Source: Myxococcus flavus | Lineage (GTDB): Bacteria > Myxococcota > Myxococcia > Myxococcales > Myxococcaceae | Reading direction: 5' to 3' | NCBI RefSeq assembly: GCF_050038885.1 | Contig: NZ_CP143624.1 | Coordinates: 8,370,001 to 8,434,000, forward strand | Length of the DNA: 64,000 nt | Shown here: positions 29,053 to 36,920 of the stretch, piece by piece | How positions within the stretch are numbered: position 1 is the stretch's first letter | How the letters are laid out: each line of letters opens with the position of its first letter | Translations under genes and position numbers: made by a program | The notes under the pieces: generated by a model | Told to the model about the DNA's origin: nothing | The model's input: the letters and a program-made list of their open reading frames with translations, nothing else | Database searches by the model: none

Positions 29053-30033
29053 TCAGCCCCGGGGCTCTCCTGCTCCCTCCGGCGCGGCCGACTCCAGCGC
29101 CTGCACCACCCAGGGCCAGCCCACCACGATGTTCCCCGGCGAACGCAGGCAGGCATCCGCCACCGCCAGCACCTCCGCCGGACGCGAGCGCACCGCCAGC
29201 GCCAGGTGCCGCCCCAGGAAGGGATGCGGCAGATAGCTCAGGTTGTGGTGACGCACCGGCACCCAGCCCAGGGTGGGCCGCCCCGTCCACCGCTCCACCG
29301 CGTACGCCAGCGCCGACGCCAGCACCTCCAGCGCGTACAGCGGCAGGCGGAACGCGCAGACCAGGAAGGCCACCAGCGCGCTGGCCGCCACCGCCCCGGC
29401 GTAGGACGTATTCGTCGCCCCGCTCCACACCAGCATCGGCATCAGGCTGGTCACGATGGCCGCCATCTGTACGCGGACGACCGTGGGACCGCGGCCAATG
29501 GTGATGCCGCTGATGCTCCCGCAGGCCAGCCCGGCCACCCCGCCCAGGCAGAGGCCCACCATCATGCCCGCCGAGCCGCTCATGCCCGGCCCGAAGGCAC
29601 CCGCCGCCGTGGCATGCAACCCCAGCAAGGTGGACAGGCTCGCCAGCGAGCCCAGCAGAACCCCCGCGGCCAGGCCCAGCACCTGCGCCACGAGCAGCCC
29701 CGCCGCGGAGCAGACCAGCGCCGACAGCACCCAGCCCCGCTCCAGCGGGAGCCCCGCGCCCACCAGCGCCAGCCCCAGCAGCTCCGTCGTCACCGGCGCC
29801 ACGACGAGCAGCAACAGCAACATCCGCCGGACGTAGACGGCCGGGGCCTCGCGTCCCTCGGAGGCCTCGCGACTCAGCACCCCCAGGCGCGCGCCCGGCG
29901 CGCAGACGCCCGCGGCCCGGAGCCGGTAGTGCAGGTCGACCGGCCGGAACAGCAGCAACAGCAACAGCTTGAGCAGCCCTGGAACCTGCTCCGGTGCGTC
30001 CACGGAGCGCGGCTGCGTCCCCCCCTGTGCCAA
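29053..30033 (-). CDS. hypothetical polytopic membrane protein
   Basis: About 326 residues if it starts at the TTG at 30033, which follows AAGGGGGA with good spacing; a longer frame upstream overlaps the YciO-like gene and is unlikely. It begins with a short amphipathic segment (LLKLLLLLLFRPVDLHYRL), has about seven hydrophobic stretches including a very Gly-rich region (GLCLGGVAGLACGSISGITIGRG) and ends with a soluble part containing VPVRHHNLSYLPHPFLGRHL. The family is not recognised. The C-terminal pattern distantly recalls membrane domains attached to NACHT/STAND ATPases in cyanobacteria, which is a weak impression and needs a profile search. Confidence 0.5.
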   Translation of the reverse strand: MAQGGTQPRSVDAPEQVPGLLKLLLLLLFRPVDLHYRLRAAGVCAPGARLGVLSREASEGREAPAVYVRRMLLLLLVVAPVTTELLGLALVGAGLPLERGWVLSALVCSAAGLLVAQVLGLAAGVLLGSLASLSTLLGLHATAAGAFGPGMSGSAGMMVGLCLGGVAGLACGSISGITIGRGPTVVRVQMAAIVTSLMPMLVWSGATNTSYAGAVAASALVAFLVCAFRLPLYALEVLASALAYAVERWTGRPTLGWVPVRHHNLSYLPHPFLGRHLALAVRSRPAEVLAVADACLRSPGNIVVGWPWVVQALESAAPEGAGEPRG

Positions 30034-30055
30034 GAAATCCCCCTTTTCTCGGGTT

Positions 30056-30667
30056 CTAGATCTCCAGCCTACCCTTCCCCTGCCGGAGGATTTCAAGTGA
30101 ATCGCCGATGAGTGAAATCACCGTCGACGGCTCGTTGAGGGTGACGCCCCCATCCAGGATGAGGTCCAGGCCGTGGCCCAGCTCGGCCTTGATATCCTTT
30201 GCGTCCGTGAGGGGCTCACCCTCCGTGCTGGTCGCGGAGGTCGTCACCAGAGGGCGGCCGAGGGCGCGGGCCAGCTCACGGACCAGCGGCGCGTCGGGTA
30301 CCCGGATGCCTACCTGCTTCTGCTTGGACATCATCAAGTCGGGCACCAGCCGCGTGGCCTCCAGGATGAAGGTGAATGCACCCGGAGTGAGGCTCTTCAT
30401 GGTGCGATACGCGAAGTTGCTCACGTGGGCGTAGCGCGCCACGTCCGACAGGTCCGGACAGAGGAAGGACAAGGGCTTCTTCTTGTCGCGGCCCTTGAGC
30501 TGGTACAGCCGCTCGATGCCCTTCTTGGAGCTCAGATCGCAGCCCAGGCCGAAGTACGTGTCCGTCGGGTAGGCCAGCAGGCCGCCGCGCTCCAGCACCT
30601 CCACCGCGCGCTGGAGATGGCGGGGCGAGGGATGCTCCATGTCCACCTCGAGGATGGGTGCGGCCAT
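30056..30667 (-). CDS. yciO: Sua5/YciO/YrdC family protein, YciO-like
   Basis: A 203-residue protein with the YrdC fold. GGLLAYPTDTYFGLGCDLSSKKGIERLYQLKGRDKKKPLSFL is the nucleotide and carbonate site region; PGAFTFILEATRLVP and GRPLVTTSATS follow. Length and features (LDLILDGGVTLNEPSTVISL, FLCPDLSDVARYAHV) fit YciO better than TsaC or Sua5. YciO is related to the threonylcarbamoyl-AMP synthases of tRNA t6A synthesis, but its own role is less certain. The ATG at 30667 follows GGAGGACATC; the much longer open frame upstream is inside the antiporter genes. It lies in a tight same-strand run. Confidence 0.85.
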   Translation of the reverse strand: MAAPILEVDMEHPSPRHLQRAVEVLERGGLLAYPTDTYFGLGCDLSSKKGIERLYQLKGRDKKKPLSFLCPDLSDVARYAHVSNFAYRTMKSLTPGAFTFILEATRLVPDLMMSKQKQVGIRVPDAPLVRELARALGRPLVTTSATSTEGEPLTDAKDIKAELGHGLDLILDGGVTLNEPSTVISLIGDSLEILRQGKGRLEI

Positions 30668-30720
30668 GATGTCCTCCGTGCCTCCTGTCGTGGCTGCTGA
30701 CGGCTTGGATGCCCGGCAGC

Positions 30721-32019
30721 CTATGCCGTTCCCTGGACGTCGTCCGTGCGGATCTCGCCCGAGGCCGCCAGCGCGCGCCGCGTGAGGACCGGCCCCACCA
30801 GCTCGTGGGCGGTAATCATGGCAACGATGAGCACCTCCACCTGGGGGCCGAAGGAGGGGAACGTCTTCGACACCAGTGCCGCCAGGCCAAAGGTGACGCC
30901 CGCCTGGGAGATGAGCCCCATCCAGAGGTAGCGTTTGAGCCGCGGGTCGTCCGCGGGGGCGAAGCGGCGGCAGGAGAACCAGATGGCCGCGCCTCGCAGC
31001 GTCACCAGCAGCAGCGCCGCCGGCCCCACGGTCACCAGCGAGTCCAGCTTCAGGCCCGCCCCGGCGGCGGCGAAGAAGAGCGCGAACACCGGCAGGCCCG
31101 CCTGCTGGATGGCATGGTGGATGCGCTCGCCCGCGTGCTCGTCCAGGTTGGCGATGAGCGCCCCGGCCGCCAGCGACACCAGCAGCGGCGACAGGTGCAG
31201 GCGCGTGCCGCCTTCCGCGGCGGCGAAGCACAGGCCCACCAGGAACAGCGGGAGCTCCTGCTTCACGCCGCGCATGTAGACGAGCATCCCCACCGCCAGC
31301 ACCAGCCCCACCACCACCGAGCCGAACAGCTCCCACCCCACCCCGCCCAGGAGCCCCGGAACGTCCAGCCCGCCACCGAAGCTCGCCTTCGTCACGCCCG
31401 CGGCCAGCGCGAAGGCCACCATCACCAGCAGGTCGCCGATGATGACCAGCGCCATCAGGAACTCGGTGAAGGCCCCGCGCGCGCTCGTCTCCTGGACGAT
31501 GGCGATGGTGACGGTGGGCGAGAAGGACACCACCACCGTGGAGAGCAGCGCGCTGACCGCCAGGGCCTGCGGCACCGTCATGGCCGACAGGAAGGGCAGC
31601 ACCGGCTTGAGCGCGAAGGTGGCGCCAAAGCACACCAGGAAGGTGACGCCGCACACGGCCGCGCAGAGCAGCGCCACGCGCGCGCCCACGCGGCGGATGA
31701 GCCCCAACCGCAGCTCCGTGCCGGCCACCAGCGCGATGAGGCTCACCGCCAGCCCCTTCACCAGCTCCAGCCCCTTCACGCCGGCGTTGGGGATGAACCC
31801 CAGCGCGTACGGCCCCACCGCCACGCCCACCAGCAGGTAGCCGGTGAGGCGCGGCAGGCCCAGGCCCTTGGCCACCTTGCCCGCGAACAGGCCGCACAGG
31901 AGCAGCGCGCCGGCGGCCAGAATCACCGGCGTCCCCGAGTCCGCGCGCAGCACCTGCGCCCGGCTGATGATGGCCAGCAGCACCATCAACAGCAGCAATC
32001 GGATGACGGCGCCCTTCAT
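30721..32019 (-). CDS. cation/proton antiporter (CPA2, Kef/NapA-like), second of tandem pair
   Basis: A 432-residue membrane protein of the monovalent cation:proton antiporter-2 family, with about 12-13 hydrophobic segments. GLPRLTGYLLVGVAVGPYALG near residue 55 is the family's first signature. ALLSTVVVSFSPTVTIAIVQE in the crossing region and FLMALVIIGDLLVMVAFALA contain the functional Asp. No RCK/TrkA nucleotide-binding domain follows. Its start overlaps the preceding antiporter gene by four bases (ATGA), so the two are coupled and may form a heteromer. Confidence 0.82.
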   Translation of the reverse strand: MKGAVIRLLLLMVLLAIISRAQVLRADSGTPVILAAGALLLCGLFAGKVAKGLGLPRLTGYLLVGVAVGPYALGFIPNAGVKGLELVKGLAVSLIALVAGTELRLGLIRRVGARVALLCAAVCGVTFLVCFGATFALKPVLPFLSAMTVPQALAVSALLSTVVVSFSPTVTIAIVQETSARGAFTEFLMALVIIGDLLVMVAFALAAGVTKASFGGGLDVPGLLGGVGWELFGSVVVGLVLAVGMLVYMRGVKQELPLFLVGLCFAAAEGGTRLHLSPLLVSLAAGALIANLDEHAGERIHHAIQQAGLPVFALFFAAAGAGLKLDSLVTVGPAALLLVTLRGAAIWFSCRRFAPADDPRLKRYLWMGLISQAGVTFGLAALVSKTFPSFGPQVEVLIVAMITAHELVGPVLTRRALAASGEIRTDDVQGTA

Positions 32020-33236
32020 GCGGCCACCTTCGCGTCAGGCGCCTCGGAGGCCATGGCGCTCTTCGGCGGGTCCACCACGTACCGGAACGCCTGGCCCGCC
32101 AGCAGCTCGTTCACCACCGCCCCCATCACCACCACGTCCAGCACCCGCCGCGACAGCACGCCTGGGACGAGCATGCCGTACTCCGCCACCAGGCACAGCG
32201 CGAGGCCACCCTGGGCGATCAGCGCGTAGCCCAGCCGGGGCGGCAGCACCAGCGTGGCCTGTGCCAGCTGCCGCGCGAGCCGCCCTCCCGCCATCTTCCC
32301 CAGGAAGCGCAGCCCCACGAAGGCGGGCATCAGCAGCCAGGCCCAGTAGTCCCGCGCGTGCACGGCGCAGCCCACCAGGAACACCAGCACCAGGAAGACG
32401 GGGCGCTCCACCCGGCCCAGGGCGCGCGCCACCCGCTCCGCGACGCGGCCCCCCACCACCGCCAGCGTCGCCCCACACGCCACCCCCGCCAGCAGCGGCG
32501 ACACGCGCAGATACGCCGCCGCGCCGCCCACCAGGGCCACCCCGCCCAGCGTCACCGTGGTCAGCTCCGCCAGGTCCTTCAGGGAGTGCGTGAGGAACGC
32601 CAGCAGCGCGCCGCACATCACCCCCAGCAGCAAGGCCAGGCACACCAGGCCCAGGCCCTCGCCCACGTTGCTGGCGGCGCCGATCATCAACGCCAGGGCC
32701 AGCACCCCCAGGCCCAACGCGTCATCCAGCATGGTCAGCAGGGCCACGCCCAGGCCGCGCGCCCGGTCCAACCGTCCGGCCCGGTACGCCAGCACGGCCG
32801 AGTGGCCAGAGGAGAGGCTGGCGGCGGCCCCCAGCATGGCCGCCGCGCCCACCGCCCCCAGCCACCCGCGGATGGAGGTGAAGGCGAGCGGCACCAGCAA
32901 GGGCAGGGCCACGAAGAAGAAGGCCGTGCCTGAATGGGCCATCGCCGACAGGTAGACGGGCCGGGGCAGCAGCCGCAGCAGGCGCGGCTCCAGGTTGAGG
33001 CCCAGGAGCACGCCGGCGGTGCCCAGGCCCAGCGCCATCACCGGCCGCAGGGCCTCCAGGTTCCGCTCGGTGAGCAACCCGGACACCGAGGGCCCCAGGA
33101 AGATGCCGAGCAGGACGAAGAGAAAGCCGCTGGCCGCCAGCCTCGCCAGCGCTGGGAAGCGCCCCGGGTCCAAGGCCCGGCTCGAGGCGAGCAGCGACAG
33201 CGCCGCGATGGATAGGAAGACGAGCAGCGCTTGCAC
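32016..33236 (-). CDS. cation/proton antiporter (CPA2-like), first of tandem pair
   Basis: A 406-residue membrane protein with about 12 hydrophobic segments, related to the downstream antiporter but diverged. LARLAASGFLFVLLGIFLGPSVSGLL is the first family segment; AAASLSSGHSAVLAYRAGRLDRARGLGVALLTMLDDALGLG contains the crossover and the Asp-Asp pair at the transport site. No cytoplasmic regulatory domain is attached. GTG start at 33236. It lies 32 bases downstream of the small protein gene at 33269 and overlaps the second antiporter gene. Confidence 0.8.
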   Translation of the reverse strand: MQALLVFLSIAALSLLASSRALDPGRFPALARLAASGFLFVLLGIFLGPSVSGLLTERNLEALRPVMALGLGTAGVLLGLNLEPRLLRLLPRPVYLSAMAHSGTAFFFVALPLLVPLAFTSIRGWLGAVGAAAMLGAAASLSSGHSAVLAYRAGRLDRARGLGVALLTMLDDALGLGVLALALMIGAASNVGEGLGLVCLALLLGVMCGALLAFLTHSLKDLAELTTVTLGGVALVGGAAAYLRVSPLLAGVACGATLAVVGGRVAERVARALGRVERPVFLVLVFLVGCAVHARDYWAWLLMPAFVGLRFLGKMAGGRLARQLAQATLVLPPRLGYALIAQGGLALCLVAEYGMLVPGVLSRRVLDVVVMGAVVNELLAGQAFRYVVDPPKSAMASEAPDAKVAA

Positions 33237-33268
33237 AGGGCGTGCTTATACCGACGGGGGGCTCCCCG

Positions 33269-33607
33269 TCACGACCGGCGGTGCGTGGGCGCTGAAATCA
33301 CTGGCATGGCGACCAGCCGGCCCATGGGCGGATCGTCCGCATCCATCTCCAGTTGGACGCGCTGCACCAGACGCTCCATCTCCTCGGCGGGTATCCCTGG
33401 CAACAAGCTCACCAGGAGGACGCGATCGTCGTCCGCGCCCAAGGCCAGGCTGCGAAGCCCCGCGAACACGGGCACCTCCGCGGACAAGGCCGCCGCCGCG
33501 CTCCGCGCCCGGACCACCAACGGCTCCGGGATGCCGAACTCCCGGAGCCGGCGGATGGCCCGCTCGGTTCCTTCCAACTGTTCCAGGAACGTGATGACCA
33601 GGTACAC
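33269..33607 (-). CDS. small protein, possibly PII-like, in the antiporter operon
   Basis: A 112-residue protein starting VYLVITFLEQLEGTERAIRRL, with later PVFAGLRSLALGADDDRVLLVSLLPG and MERLVQRVQLEMDADDPPMGRLVAMPV. The alternation of a beta strand, helix and strand pairs, and the position before a transporter, suggest a ferredoxin-like/PII-like fold (compare small PII-like regulators next to their transporters). This is inference from pattern and context; I see no T-loop signature. GTG start, weak ribosome-binding site. It lies 32 bases before the antiporter gene, so the three form an operon. Confidence 0.5.
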   Translation of the reverse strand: MYLVITFLEQLEGTERAIRRLREFGIPEPLVVRARSAAAALSAEVPVFAGLRSLALGADDDRVLLVSLLPGIPAEEMERLVQRVQLEMDADDPPMGRLVAMPVISAPTHRRS

Positions 33608-33653
33608 GCGGCCGTCTTAGTCGGTCCGCGAGCCCGACGCCACGCTCCTCGTG

Positions 33654-34106
33654 CTACTCGTTCTGGCCCGGTCCCGCCGGCTCTCCGGAAGGCGCTGTGG
33701 ACGCCGATGCGCCCTCCTGCGGCTGGGCACCTGCCGCGCCTTCCTGCGGGGCCATCGCAGCGCGAGCGGCGCGCTTGCCCTCTTCGATGAGCTTCTTCAC
33801 CTTCTGCCCGCCCTTGCGGCCAATCTCCTCGTAGAAGTTCGGCCCCCGGGTGGCCTTGACGCGATCGCCACCCTTCTTGCCAATCTCCTCGTAGAACTTG
33901 GCACCGCGCTCGGCCTTGACCGTCTCACCACCCTTGCGGCCAATCTCCTCGTAGAAGGAGCGTCCGCGCTCGGCCTTCACCGTCGCGCCACCCTTGCGGC
34001 CAATCGTCTCGTAGAACTCGCGGCCACGCTCGTTCCGGACCGTCTCGCCACCCTTCCGGCCCGCTTCGGCCACCGTCATGCTGCCCTTGTTGTCCTTGTC
34101 CGACAT
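33654..34106 (-). CDS. KGG-repeat stress protein (GsiB/YciG-like)
   Basis: A 150-residue hydrophilic protein made of five KGG motifs about 20 residues apart (GRKGGETV, GRKGGATV, GRKGGETV, GKKGGDRV, GRKGGQKV), each followed by ERGR.FYEEI-type sequence, then an Ala/Gln/Pro-rich tail. KGG (stress-induced bacterial acidophilic repeat) proteins such as B. subtilis GsiB and E. coli YciG are induced by stress and starvation; biochemical function is unknown, and hydrophilin-like protection is proposed. The ATG at 34106 is chosen because GAGGAGATGG lies upstream; an ATG six codons earlier overlaps that signal. Confidence 0.85.
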   Translation of the reverse strand: MSDKDNKGSMTVAEAGRKGGETVRNERGREFYETIGRKGGATVKAERGRSFYEEIGRKGGETVKAERGAKFYEEIGKKGGDRVKATRGPNFYEEIGRKGGQKVKKLIEEGKRAARAAMAPQEGAAGAQPQEGASASTAPSGEPAGPGQNE

Positions 34107-34414
34107 TTCGCCATCTCCTCTCATGACTACCCCAGCCCTCGCCTCGGTGCCCCTTGCCTGAAAACTTGGGACGGAAGCGCCCCGATGCAAGCAAGCTCCG
34201 TACACCGCCAGCCGTTCGCGCCTGCCTCGCCACACGAAAACACTTGTGATTTCGAGAACTTGGCGATGCCTGCCGAGCATTCGGACCGGGCGGCGGGCTG
34301 CCCGGCCGGATGCTTTCATGTTGGAAACACCCCACTGCACATTGCGGATTCCCGAAACCACCTTCACTTTCAGGCCCACGGCGCGGCGGAAGTGGGGCCG
34401 CGGGGAGGCATGGC
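34107..34414. other. 308-base divergent intergenic region
   Basis: The gap between the divergent KGG and TVP38 genes should hold both promoters. It is visibly less GC-rich than its flanks around 34230-34380. I found no tRNA, riboswitch, clear sigma-factor consensus or coding frame with typical third-position bias. Confidence 0.5.
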
Positions 34415-35170
34415 GTGGCGCAGTCGGTGAAGACCTGGCTTCGGGTATTGGCCCCGATGCTGGCCTCGGTGGGAGGACTCCTGGCCCTCCGGCTCCTCGG
34501 GCCGGACTTCATCGACCAGCAAAGACTTGCGAATTGGCTGGAGCCCCTGGGGAACTGGGCGCCCATTGCATACATCGGCTTCCTTGCCATCCGCCCCCTG
34601 ACGTTGCTTCCGGGTCAGCTGCTCACCGCCGTGGGCGGGATGATGTTTGGCACGCTCGCAGCGACCCTCTATTCACTAACGGGCAGCGTGCTGTCGGGCC
34701 TGCTGCTTTTCGCTGGGGCGCGCAAGCTGGGCACGGGGCTGATGAAGCGCCTGGCCGGCAGCAAGTACCCCGCATTGGTGCGGGCCGCGAGGCGGCATGA
34801 CTTCCTCTTCGCCTTCACGGCCTGCATCAACCCGCTCTGCCCCACGGATGTGATGCTGGCGGCGGCGGCGGCCAGCGGCGCGCGCCTGGGACCCACGCTG
34901 GCGGGGGTGATCCTCGGCACCATCCCGGGCACCTTCCTCACCGCGCAGCTCGGCAGTGGGCTGGCCCAGGGGCGCACGCTGATGACAGGGGTCTCCGCCG
35001 TCGGGCTGGTGGTGTCCCTGGGGCTCGGCGTCTACATCGGCCGGCGCTTCTACAAGGAGCTCAACGGGGAGCAGCCGGAAGCCCCCGGAGAGAAAGCCCC
35101 GGCCACACCGGCGTCCCCTCCTCCGCGCCCGCTCGGCGCGCATGACGCGCCCAAGCCGGCGGCGTTCTAG
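34415..35170 (+). CDS. TVP38/TMEM64 (DedA/VTT) family membrane protein
   Basis: A 251-residue inner-membrane protein of the SNARE-associated/VTT family. The core RPLTLLPGQLLTAVGGMMFG and GARLGPTLAGVILGTIPGTFLTAQLGSGL are the re-entrant segments of the family; a Pro-rich disordered tail follows residue 220. Members move or scramble lipids (polyprenyl phosphates, phospholipids) or affect membrane potential; the substrate is unknown. The GTG at 34415 has GGGGAGG six bases upstream. Its stop shares the palindrome CTAG (35167-35170) with the convergent patatin gene. Confidence 0.8.
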   Translation: MAQSVKTWLRVLAPMLASVGGLLALRLLGPDFIDQQRLANWLEPLGNWAPIAYIGFLAIRPLTLLPGQLLTAVGGMMFGTLAATLYSLTGSVLSGLLLFAGARKLGTGLMKRLAGSKYPALVRAARRHDFLFAFTACINPLCPTDVMLAAAAASGARLGPTLAGVILGTIPGTFLTAQLGSGLAQGRTLMTGVSAVGLVVSLGLGVYIGRRFYKELNGEQPEAPGEKAPATPASPPPRPLGAHDAPKPAAF

Positions 35171-36111
35171 GCATGCATGGGGGGCTCCGGGAAGAGCTCC
35201 ACCCGGCGCTGGACCCGTTCGCCAGGGCCCACGCCGGTGGGCAGGGAGACGGCGCGAGCCATCTCCTCGCCGTGCCGCAGGCGCATGCGGATGACCTCCG
35301 GGGAGAAGTCGAGCATCTCCCCGAGGGACCGCGCCGGCTCGATGACGGTGATGCGGCAGTACCGGTAGGGCACGCCATCCGGCCGCCTCACGGTGAGGCC
35401 GGCGTCATACGCCTGCCGGACGATGTCGTTGATACGGACGAAGGCCTCCACATCGTTGATGAGGATTTCATTGAGGGTGATGTCGGCGAGGCTGCGCGTG
35501 GCCACCTCCAAGAGGTTGGACGGCGGACGCACCCGTTCGATTTTCGACGGCGAGCAGACGATGACGACCAACTCCGTCGGGCCGAACTCCAGTGCGTCGC
35601 CCAGGGGCGTGGCGTTGCGCAGGCCCCCGTCCACCAGGGCCATGGCCCCGACGGGCTCCCAGAGGATGGGCAGCGTCGCGCTCTGCCACACCGCGTCCAG
35701 GAAGTCCCTCGAGTCGCTCGGCACCAGCTCGTAGTTGCCGGACACCAGGGACACGCGCCCGACGTGGGCGGGCACCCGGAAGGCGCGGCCCGCGACGTGC
35801 CGCTGGATGAGCTCGCGCAGCGGGGCGTTGTCGTAGAGCCCCAGCTTCCGGAACAGGCCCACGCGCAGCGCGACGAGCGGCCACGGCAGCTTCCGGTAGA
35901 AGTCCGCCTCGCGAATGTTCAGCCAGATGTCATGCAGCTCGCGGTAGGCCTGCTGTGCCACCAGCGCGGCGTTCAGGGCGCCCACGGACACGCCAAAGAC
36001 GCGCTCCCAGCGGAAGCCATGCACCTCCCGGAGCACCCGCTCGGCGCCCACCTGGAAGGCCCCCTTGGCCCCACCGCCGGAGAGCACGAGCGTTGCGGGA
36101 CGATCCTTCAT
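35167..36111 (-). CDS. patatin-like phospholipase
   Basis: A 314-residue serine hydrolase of the patatin/RssA type. The oxyanion loop is SGGGAKGAFQVG, the nucleophile elbow GVSVGALNAA (GxSxG) and the dyad Asp lies in LVDGGL. It should release fatty acids from phospholipids or act as a lipid acyl hydrolase; no signal peptide, so cytoplasmic or membrane-associated. The ATG at 36111 follows AGGAGGCGTGCC, an excellent ribosome-binding site, and excludes the longer upstream frame. It converges with the TVP38 gene, sharing the CTAG stop. Confidence 0.88.
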   Translation of the reverse strand: MKDRPATLVLSGGGAKGAFQVGAERVLREVHGFRWERVFGVSVGALNAALVAQQAYRELHDIWLNIREADFYRKLPWPLVALRVGLFRKLGLYDNAPLRELIQRHVAGRAFRVPAHVGRVSLVSGNYELVPSDSRDFLDAVWQSATLPILWEPVGAMALVDGGLRNATPLGDALEFGPTELVVIVCSPSKIERVRPPSNLLEVATRSLADITLNEILINDVEAFVRINDIVRQAYDAGLTVRRPDGVPYRYCRITVIEPARSLGEMLDFSPEVIRMRLRHGEEMARAVSLPTGVGPGERVQRRVELFPEPPMHA

Positions 36112-36299
36112 GGCACGCCTCCTGGGAAAGGAACCTGACGCTGATGGATAGGCGCGTGCCAGCGGCGCAGGAATCGCCCCGGGGCGTGGGCACCTGTCCA
36201 CCGGCGCCCGGAGCCCGGGGGCCGCCTGCCCGGCGACGTCCATTCAACCGCGGCCCGAAGGCCCTCTAGGATGGGACGATTCCCTCCCCCGGAGCCTCG

Positions 36300-36920
36300 A
36301 TGACCCGCCTGCCTGGCTGTGTGGTCGTGCTGCTGCTCACCTTCCTCCCGTCCGCGGCCCTGGCCCAGCCCGCGTCCAACGACGCGGCCACCCACGAGGC
36401 CTTGCGCGTCCTCAAGCAGCAGATGGAGGACGCCCTCAACGCCCAGGACATCGACGGGCTGCTGCGCCACCTGCACCCGGACGTCTCGTTCACCACCATG
36501 AACAACGACGTGCGCGTGGGGAAGGAGTCCATCCGCGCCTATTACGAGGAGATGATGCGCGGCCCCAACCGCGTCGTGGACCGCATCCGGGCGAAGTTCG
36601 AGGTGGATGACCTGACGCGGCTCTACGGCGACACCGGCATCGCCCGCGGCTCGTCCCGGGACCACTACGTGCTCACCGACGGCACGGACATCGTCATCGA
36701 CGGGCGGTGGACCTGCACCCTGGTCCGGGAGGGTGACCGGTGGCTGATTGCCGCGTTCCACTACTCCACCAATGTCTTCGACAACCCGCTCCTCACGCGG
36801 CTCCAGCACCTCGCGCTCGCGGCGGTGACAGTCACGGGGCTGGGGGCGCTCGTGGTCGGCGCCGTCATGGGACGTAGGTTCCGCCGTCGGCAGGAGCCGC
36901 CAAGCCCTCACGCGCCTTGA
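36300..36920 (+). CDS. NTF2-like (SnoaL/DUF4440-type) exported protein with C-terminal membrane anchor
   Basis: A 206-residue protein with a Sec signal (LPGCVVVLLLTFLPSAALAQ), an NTF2-like cone-fold domain of about 120 residues (ALNAQDIDGLLRHLHPDVSFTTMNNDVRVG at its start, WTCTLVREGDRWLIAAFHYS at its end) and a C-terminal membrane helix (LALAAVTVTGLGALVVGAVMG) with an Arg-rich cytoplasmic end. The domain would sit in the periplasm. The function is unknown; the fold serves as a small-molecule pocket or dimerisation module. GGAG lies five bases before the ATG. Its 3' end overlaps the convergent PAP2-fusion gene by 13 bases. Confidence 0.75.
   Translation: MTRLPGCVVVLLLTFLPSAALAQPASNDAATHEALRVLKQQMEDALNAQDIDGLLRHLHPDVSFTTMNNDVRVGKESIRAYYEEMMRGPNRVVDRIRAKFEVDDLTRLYGDTGIARGSSRDHYVLTDGTDIVIDGRWTCTLVREGDRWLIAAFHYSTNVFDNPLLTRLQHLALAAVTVTGLGALVVGAVMGRRFRRRQEPPSPHAP

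Noticed and set aside
30668..31897. N-terminal extension of the YciO-like protein by about 410 residues
   Set aside because: The extension lies antiparallel in frame to nothing known and within the antiporter gene on the same strand in another frame; the ATG at 30667 has an excellent ribosome-binding site and the family length fits.
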